Shown here one piece after another: positions 15,730 to 20,648 of a DNA stretch of 20,648 bases; the first letter of the stretch is position 1, and each line of letters starts with the position of its first letter. Made by a program: the position numbers and the translations under genes. A model generated the notes under the pieces. That model worked only from the letters and a program-made list of their open reading frames with translations, did no database searches and was not told where the DNA came from. Where the stretch lies: contig CAZVZM010000034.1 of assembly GCA_964630835.1 (NCBI GenBank), positions 1-20,648 on the forward strand. Reading direction: 5' to 3'. The DNA is from Halarsenatibacter sp964630835 (GTDB taxonomy: Bacteria; Bacillota; Halanaerobiia; Halanaerobiales; Halarsenatibacteraceae).

Positions 15730-16702
15730 TTCTGCATTCCTCCTCCACCCAGTAACAGCTAACCAGTCTTTTCTCATCATAATTGGTCAGAGACGGCTCT
15801 GCTTCCTGACATTTTTCCAGGCTGTAATCACACCTGGGTTGAAAATTACACCCGGCTGGTAAACTCAGAAAATCAGGAGGTTTCCCCGGGATACCGCCGG
15901 TTACTTCGATTTCTCCTGTAAGAGGAGGAAAAGAATTCATCAAACCTTTTGTGTAGGGATGTAAGGGATTCTGATAAATTTCTCTGGCCAGCCCCAGCTC
16001 AACAAATTTCCCGGCATACATAATAGCCAATCTATCTGTAATCTCCACCAATAAAGAAAGATCATGAGTTATAAAGATGACAGAAAAACCAAATTCATCG
16101 CTCAGTTCATCAATCTGTTCGATAATATTTCGCTGCACAACAACATCCAGAGCAGTGGTTGGTTCATCCAAAATTACAATTTCAGGATCGAGAGCCATGG
16201 CCATAGCAATGATAATTCTCTGTTTCATACCTCCCGATAGCTGGTGAGGATAATCATTGAGCCGCTCCGGATTGATATTAACAAGTTTCAGCAGCCTTTT
16301 TGCTCTATCAACTGCATCTTTTTTGTTAAAAGAATCCGTGTGGGCTTTCATAACATCAAGCAGCTGGGCTTTGATAGATAAAACGGGATTTAAAGCATTC
16401 ATTGCTGACTGAAAAACCATGGAAATTTCCGACCATCTCGTGTTTTTGATCTCTTTTTTGTCCAGCCGGGCCATATTTTTATTCTTATATATTATCTCTC
16501 CTGAAAATATATGACCGTTATCTTCCAGGAGTCTCATGATGCTGTAGGCCAGGGTGGACTTTCCGCACCCGGACTCTCCTGCTACTCCTAAAAATTCTCC
16601 TTTTTTTAAATCAAAATTTACATTATTAACAGCCATAATATTTCCTTTTTGTGTTTGATAACCTGCTTTAAGGTCTTTGACTTTTAACAAACTTTCCTCC
16701 AT
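15722..16702 (-). CDS. Opp/Dpp-type ABC importer ATPase (OppD/DppD-like)
   Basis: First ATPase of the right-hand importer, 326 residues. It has Walker A GESGCGKST (42-50), the Q-loop MVFQSAMNALNP, the signature LSGGMKQR, Walker B IVILDEPTTALD and switch FITHD. The C-terminal extension again carries spaced cysteines (CNFQPRC, KC, SC, EC) as in the DppD family. A GAGAGAGG ribosome binding site precedes the ATG, which lies 4 bp after the permease stop. With its partner it forms the nucleotide-binding heterodimer under the two permeases at 16707-18547. Confidence 0.95.
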   Translation of the reverse strand: MEESLLKVKDLKAGYQTQKGNIMAVNNVNFDLKKGEFLGVAGESGCGKSTLAYSIMRLLEDNGHIFSGEIIYKNKNMARLDKKEIKNTRWSEISMVFQSAMNALNPVLSIKAQLLDVMKAHTDSFNKKDAVDRAKRLLKLVNINPERLNDYPHQLSGGMKQRIIIAMAMALDPEIVILDEPTTALDVVVQRNIIEQIDELSDEFGFSVIFITHDLSLLVEITDRLAIMYAGKFVELGLAREIYQNPLHPYTKGLMNSFPPLTGEIEVTGGIPGKPPDFLSLPAGCNFQPRCDYSLEKCQEAEPSLTNYDEKRLVSCYWVEEECRNA

Positions 16703-16706
16703 AATA

Positions 16707-17564
16707 TTACCTCTCTCTTATCTTTGGATTGGAGATTTCGTCAATAGCAAAATTCATCATCGCCAGGGAAGCTCCCAGCATACCTATGAATATTCCAGGA
16801 GGCAGAAACCACCACCAGGCCCCATAGAGCAAAGCAGCACTATTTCTGGCCCAGTAGAGCATGGTGCCCCAGGTTGTTACCGTTACATCGCCGAGTCCGA
16901 TAAATTCCAGAGTAGCATGGCTTAACACTGCTGATAATGTAGCAGCGAAAAAAGTGACCATAACAAGGGAAATTATATTGGGCAAAATTTCTCTAAATAC
17001 AATTACAAGCTTTGATTCTCCCATAACCTCTGCAACCTTTATAAATTCTCTTTCTCTCATTGACATGACCTGAGATCTGATTAATCTCCCACCCCAGGCC
17101 CAGTTGGTTATTGTCAAAACCAAAATTATGGGTAAAACTCCCCGCATTCTTATATATGATGCAATCACAATTATAAGAGGCAAACTGGGAATAACCAAAA
17201 ATATATTGTTAATGAGATTGAGTATATCATCAACCCAGCCACCAAAATATCCGCTGATAAGCCCAAATGTCAAAGCAATAAAAGTCGATATAAATCCGGT
17301 CGCCAATCCTACAAATAAAGTCAGCCTGGTCCCATATATCAGGCGGGACAAAATATCGTAACCTGCGTGATTGGTACCCAAAAGATGCTCTCCACCTGGA
17401 TCTGCCTGCAGAGGGAAGCTGCGCTCTTCTGTCCCATCCTGGCGGGGATGATAGGGAGCCAGCAGGGGGGCCAGTAGAGCAATGATAATAAAAGTGAATA
17501 TGATCAATACTCCGATTAGAGCTTTCTTATTGCTGATAAAAAGCCTAAGCATATCATAGATCAT
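16707..17564 (-). CDS. Opp/Dpp-type ABC importer permease (OppC-like)
   Basis: A 285-residue inner-membrane permease of standard OppC length. Helix 1 (KKALIGVLIIFTFIIIALLAPLLAPY) is followed by HLLGTNHAGYDILSRLIYGTR, the usual LGTDxxGRD-type block at the start of the transport domain, here with N and Y at variable places. The EAA motif is EFIKVAEVMGESKLVIVFRE with ILPN. The start ATG overlaps the upstream permease stop by one base (TGATG), so the pair is translationally coupled. Unlike the OppC-like protein at 8844-10031, it has no long periplasmic loop, so the two importers belong to different subfamilies and are not a recent duplication. Confidence 0.94.
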   Translation of the reverse strand: MIYDMLRLFISNKKALIGVLIIFTFIIIALLAPLLAPYHPRQDGTEERSFPLQADPGGEHLLGTNHAGYDILSRLIYGTRLTLFVGLATGFISTFIALTFGLISGYFGGWVDDILNLINNIFLVIPSLPLIIVIASYIRMRGVLPIILVLTITNWAWGGRLIRSQVMSMREREFIKVAEVMGESKLVIVFREILPNIISLVMVTFFAATLSAVLSHATLEFIGLGDVTVTTWGTMLYWARNSAALLYGAWWWFLPPGIFIGMLGASLAMMNFAIDEISNPKIRER

Positions 17565-18547
17565 CAGCTATCACCATCCCTGACTCTGGGATCCAGGGCC
17601 AAAATTGCAATATCGGCAAAAAAGTTAGCAAATAATACTCCGATAGTTATAAATAAAAATATGGCCTGCAGCAGGGGATAATCCCTCTGTTGAACAGCCT
17701 CATACAGCATAAATCCCACGCCCGGATAAGAAAAAACTATCTCCGTAATTAAGCTTCCCCCCACAACAAATCCGAGCGCCATAGCAATACCTGATACGGA
17801 GGGCAATATAGCATTACGAGCCGCGTAATTATATTTTATACGAGAATCCGATAGACCTTTAGCTCTGGCTACTGTAATATAATCTTCAGCCAGCACGTTG
17901 ATCATGTTGTTACGGATTGTCAATAACCAGTAACCGAGAGAGCTAACAGCGATTGTCAAACCGGGCAAAAATCCATGATAGGCTACAGACCTGATAAACT
18001 CCCAGGTATCTTCCGCCCTGACAGCCACGTCACGCCCTCCGCCCAGCGGAAACCAGGCATTTTCAAAAGCGAAAAAATACACCAAAATCAATGCCAGCCA
18101 GAAAAAGGGAAAGGATCTAATAAATAAAAAGATACTTATAATTACATCAGATAATTTACTTTCCCTTCTCCAGGCAATAGTTATGCCCAGCAGTGTACCC
18201 AGCACAAAACTAATTACCGTGGCGATCCCTACCAGGCCTATAGTCCAGGGCAGGGCCCGAGAAAGAACTCTCCACACAGGGGCTGGAAAATGACTTATGG
18301 AGAGGCCCAACTCGCCTCTGAATATATTTCTCACATAGTCAAAAAATTGCAGAATGATATTCCTGTCCATTTCCATTCCAAAAGCGGTTCTAATTGCATC
18401 CAGAGCATCAGGGTCTGCACCCTCAAGCTGACTAACCACAACTAATGCAGGATCCCCCGGCATCAATCTTGGCAAAATAAAATTTATCAATAGAGCAATA
18501 GTTATAGCAAACAAAAGCCAGAGGGTTTTGCGGAGAAAATATTTCAA
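17564..18547 (-). CDS. Opp/Dpp-type ABC importer permease (OppB-like)
   Basis: A 327-residue permease with the OppB pattern. Helix 1 (FLRKTLWLLFAITIALLINF) leads to LPRLMPGDPA and a periplasmic loop, then five helices. The EAA motif is DYITVARAKGLSDSRIKYNY, followed by AARNAILPS, and the C-terminus ends in ALDPRVRDGDS. The start codon is TTG with GGAGG nine bases upstream. It is separated from the binding-protein gene by 83 bp that hold a strong hairpin, so permease output is probably lower than binding-protein output. Confidence 0.94.
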   Translation of the reverse strand: MKYFLRKTLWLLFAITIALLINFILPRLMPGDPALVVVSQLEGADPDALDAIRTAFGMEMDRNIILQFFDYVRNIFRGELGLSISHFPAPVWRVLSRALPWTIGLVGIATVISFVLGTLLGITIAWRRESKLSDVIISIFLFIRSFPFFWLALILVYFFAFENAWFPLGGGRDVAVRAEDTWEFIRSVAYHGFLPGLTIAVSSLGYWLLTIRNNMINVLAEDYITVARAKGLSDSRIKYNYAARNAILPSVSGIAMALGFVVGGSLITEIVFSYPGVGFMLYEAVQQRDYPLLQAIFLFITIGVLFANFFADIAILALDPRVRDGDS

Positions 18548-18573
18548 AGTTAAATCCTCCTCTATCTCAATTA

Positions 18574-18606
18574 ATAGGGGCTCTGATTATTCATCAGAGC
18601 CCCTAT
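18574..18606. other. 14-bp perfect hairpin between binding-protein and permease genes
   Basis: ATAGGGGCTCTGAT (18574-18587) pairs perfectly with ATCAGAGCCCCTAT (18593-18606) around a 5-nt loop. On the transcribed strand the stem is followed by TAATTGAG, not by a U-run. It is therefore better read as an mRNA-stabilising processing stop behind the binding-protein gene than as a full terminator, a known way to raise binding protein over permease. Confidence 0.8.
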
Positions 18607-18630
18607 CTACAATCCTAATTCCTGGTGTTT

Positions 18631-20295
18631 TTAATCAACCGGCTGCAAGTTCAGGAAAATCTGCATCTTATCCATGCCGCCCGTATGGGGTAATGCATAT
18701 GGGTCCTCTTCATTGGGCCAGCCTACAAAATCGCTTGTATTATACTGGAACCAGGTAGGGTTGAAAAATAGTGGTATCATTGGCATATCATGTACAAACT
18801 CTTCTAATATGGTGTGCATGTGTTCCATTTGCTCATCCTGATCTGCACTCCTTCGATAGCCATCAAAAGCTTCATCAACCGTTTCATTCCTGTATCTTAC
18901 CTGAGAATGATTGGTGGCTTCTTCACCCACTGGCGCATAATGTCTGGAGGGTAAAATGTTGTCAAATTGATAGAAAGGCGATATGCCGGAATCAGTAAAG
19001 CTAAATGACATTCTATAATCTCCGGTAATTAAATTGTCATTGAATGGTGAAGGCCAGGCAACCTGTTCTATATCGATATTTATACCGGCCAGTTCCAGCT
19101 GGGTGGATATATTTTCTGCAGCATTTATCCAGTCCGTCCAGCCCGTAGGAACATAAAGGTCGAATGATAGTTCCTCGCCGTCTTTCACAAATATTCCTTC
19201 ATCATTCTCTGAAAAACCCTCTTCCTGCAGAAGTTCTCTGGCCTCAACTATATCAATATCTACTTTGTGTTCTTTTGCACTTTCAGGAACCCAATCCTCA
19301 AAGGCTGATTTCACACCGGATTGAGGTGCCGGGATAGCACCGGAGCCCATTACTTCAGTCATTCTTTCCTTATCCAGGACTTTTGCCAGTGCTCTGCGCA
19401 CATTGCGGTTATCAAAAGGCCACTTTTCATTGTTCAAATTAAGATACACGATATTTCCTTCAGGAAGCCAGTAATGGTGATTTTCCGGGTCCCTCTGCAC
19501 AAAATTTCTATCTATATTGGGAATGAAATAAGTCCCCCAGTCAACTTCTCCTGTAATGATCATCATTGATGCCTGTTCATTACCGGTAGCACCTCTATAC
19601 TGTATACCATCAATGTATGGAAGGGGCTCACCGTCTTCTCCCATTTGCCAGTAATTGGGATTGCTCTCCAGACGATAAGACATTTCTGTAAAACTGCCTT
19701 CCTCATACATAAATGGACCTGTCCCTACAGGATAATCATTTTCAAATTCTACAGGTTCTTCAATATCGCTCCAGATATGCTCAGGCACGATATAAATTCC
19801 ACCTACATCTGCAAGCACAGTTGTGTTCACTTCTTCAAATTTAAACTCCACTGTATAGTCATCTATGGCATTAACCTCAGTCAGACCCTGATTCCAGATC
19901 CCCGCCTGGTGAATAGCATCATGTTCACGTCCTAAGGATAATGTGAATTCTACATCATCAGCTGTAAACTTTTCACCATCATTCCAGTACACCTCTTCTT
20001 CTAATTCAAATACTAGAGTCTGCAGGTCATCTTCCCAGTAAAAGTCCTGAGCCAGCCAGGGTTCAACTTCTCCCTTTATTGTATTTGCAAAAACCAGAGT
20101 CTCATAAAACCCACCATAGGTGGAATGAAGGGCATTGGGCGAGAAAGGATTAAAGTTTCTAATTATAACCCCCTGAACAGAAGCAGTCTTATCAACAATC
20201 CCTCCTCTATTAACCGATTCGGCCTGCAAAGTTTCGCCTGCAAAAGGCAGCAGTATTAAAGCCAGAACTAACCCCAGCACAAATTGTTTTTTCAA
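18631..20295 (-). CDS. ABC importer substrate-binding protein, family 5 (OppA-like)
   Basis: Periplasmic binding protein of the complete right-hand importer, 554 residues, acidic. The signal peptide runs MKKQFVLGLVLALILLPFAG to a likely cleavage at LQA|ES, with no lipobox. Family features are RNFNPFSPNA near the start, WNDGEKFTADDVEFTL, PVGTGPFMYEEGSF, LESNPNYW, and NVRRALAKVLDKERM. The NPFSP-type N-terminus resembles family members that bind sugars, such as those of Thermotoga, so an oligosaccharide ligand (for example a cell-wall or chitin fragment) is as likely as a peptide. The start is TTG with GGGAGGG seven bases upstream. A consensus-like promoter lies about 80-110 bp upstream. Confidence 0.92.
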   Translation of the reverse strand: MKKQFVLGLVLALILLPFAGETLQAESVNRGGIVDKTASVQGVIIRNFNPFSPNALHSTYGGFYETLVFANTIKGEVEPWLAQDFYWEDDLQTLVFELEEEVYWNDGEKFTADDVEFTLSLGREHDAIHQAGIWNQGLTEVNAIDDYTVEFKFEEVNTTVLADVGGIYIVPEHIWSDIEEPVEFENDYPVGTGPFMYEEGSFTEMSYRLESNPNYWQMGEDGEPLPYIDGIQYRGATGNEQASMMIITGEVDWGTYFIPNIDRNFVQRDPENHHYWLPEGNIVYLNLNNEKWPFDNRNVRRALAKVLDKERMTEVMGSGAIPAPQSGVKSAFEDWVPESAKEHKVDIDIVEARELLQEEGFSENDEGIFVKDGEELSFDLYVPTGWTDWINAAENISTQLELAGINIDIEQVAWPSPFNDNLITGDYRMSFSFTDSGISPFYQFDNILPSRHYAPVGEEATNHSQVRYRNETVDEAFDGYRRSADQDEQMEHMHTILEEFVHDMPMIPLFFNPTWFQYNTSDFVGWPNEEDPYALPHTGGMDKMQIFLNLQPVD

Positions 20296-20377
20296 ACTCT
20301 TTCCCTCCCTGAAAATTAATAAAACTTATTTTGATTCAAACCTTCATGTTACTTTTGTCAAAATTCTTAATATATCC

Positions 20378-20406
20378 TTTATATCACCCCCAAAAAATTT
20401 TGTCAA
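20378..20406 (-). promoter_or_regulatory. Sigma-70-type promoter for the right-hand importer operon
   Basis: On the minus strand a perfect TTGACA (20401-20406) is followed by a 17-base spacer and TATAAA (20378-20383). Transcription would start near 20371, giving a leader of about 75 bases before the TTG start of the binding-protein gene. A second TTGACA at 20356-20361 lacks a good -10. Confidence 0.75.
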
Positions 20407-20453
20407 TTTAAATGAATTGAAAATTTTGGTTCTTCTCCACATCAGTTGTTGGA

Positions 20454-20648
20454 GGAAGCTATAAGGCTCCGATCACAATGAAATTTTTCCTCTGCTTCAG
20501 TTTAGTTTTCGGCCAAAAAATAGTGCTACCTTCGCGAGAGCAACCTCCCTGAGCTCACGCTCAGCCCGGCACATCCTGAGCCGGGGACACTATTTTTTGG
20601 CCATGGACCTGACTCAGGCTTCGAAAAATTTCGAGTATCACTTCGCCT
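20454..20648. repeat. Dispersed inverted-repeat element, copy R4 (interrupted, cut by window end)
   Basis: The left end GGAAGCTATA (20454-20463), the identical 41-bp core (20474-20514) and the right part from TGGACCTGACTCAGG (20604) to CACTTCGCC follow copy R3 closely. The outer right arm would fall just past the window edge. Between GGCC at 20511-20514 and the right part lies a foreign hairpin-rich segment absent from R3. The copy lies upstream of the promoter of the right-hand importer. Confidence 0.8.
20511..20602. mobile_element. Nested miniature element with perfect 15-bp inverted ends
   Basis: GGCCAAAAAATAGTG (20511-20525) and CACTATTTTTTGGCC (20588-20602) are perfect inverted repeats bounding a GC-rich interior. 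The interior folds into CTGAGC/GCTCAG (20549-20564), CCCGGC/GCCGGG (20565-20585) and a weaker TGCT/AGCA hairpin (20524-20542). R3 shows the same flanks joined without it (GGCC then TGGACC), so it inserted at, or was lost from, GGCC. If GGCC is a 4-bp target duplication the true ends are 11 bp; one extra A follows the right GGCC. It encodes no protein. Confidence 0.65.

Noticed and set aside
18574..18606. Hairpin as a full intrinsic terminator of the binding-protein gene.
   Set aside because: No U-run follows on the transcribed strand and the permease gene continues on the same strand.

Overview
The window holds 17 protein genes, all on the minus strand, so transcription runs from high to low coordinates. 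Gene content suggests an anaerobic, halophilic, diderm Firmicute of the Halanaerobiales type. The reasons are acidic proteins, strong GGAGG ribosome binding sites with several TTG starts, solute-binding proteins with ordinary (not lipoprotein) signal peptides, and an anhydro-MurNAc kinase, an enzyme typical of cells with an outer membrane. The taxon is an inference.

Layout in transcription order. (1) 20295-14761: a complete Opp/Dpp-type ABC importer (binding protein, two permeases, two ATPases), preceded by a good sigma-70 promoter (20378-20406). (2) 14501-13129: a small protein of the L-2-amino-thiazoline-4-carboxylate hydrolase-like family, then murQ. (3) 13035-8844: a second Opp-type binding protein and two permeases without their own ATPases. 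(4) 8817-918: namZ (DUF1343), nagZ, a BadF-type amino-sugar kinase (murK-like), a MurR/RpiR regulator, a beta-lactamase-fold serine hydrolase (AmiE/YbbE-like) and anmK. (5) 837-91: an exported helical-repeat protein of unknown role.

Together the genes read as a peptidoglycan (MurNAc/GlcNAc) salvage locus. Muropeptides or cell-wall sugars would enter through the Opp importers. NamZ, NagZ and the serine hydrolase, none with a visible signal peptide, would trim them in the cytoplasm. The kinase and AnmK would make MurNAc-6-phosphate, MurQ would convert it to GlcNAc-6-phosphate and D-lactate, and the SIS-domain regulator would sense the phosphorylated sugar. It resembles the Bacillus subtilis murQ-murR-murP-amiE-nagZ-namZ cluster, with ABC importers and kinases in place of the PTS permease. 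NagA and NagB are not in the window.

The intergenic DNA is also notable. A dispersed inverted-repeat element, about 116 bp in its one complete copy, appears at 1-44 (cut by the window edge), 3481-3540 (miniature), 7304-7419 (complete) and 20454-20648 (cut by the edge). Three copies share an identical 41-bp core in the same orientation. The last copy is interrupted at GGCC by a roughly 92-bp, hairpin-rich segment with perfect 15-bp inverted ends. Other intergenic hairpins include a branched terminator-like structure between the binding-protein and permease genes of the second importer.
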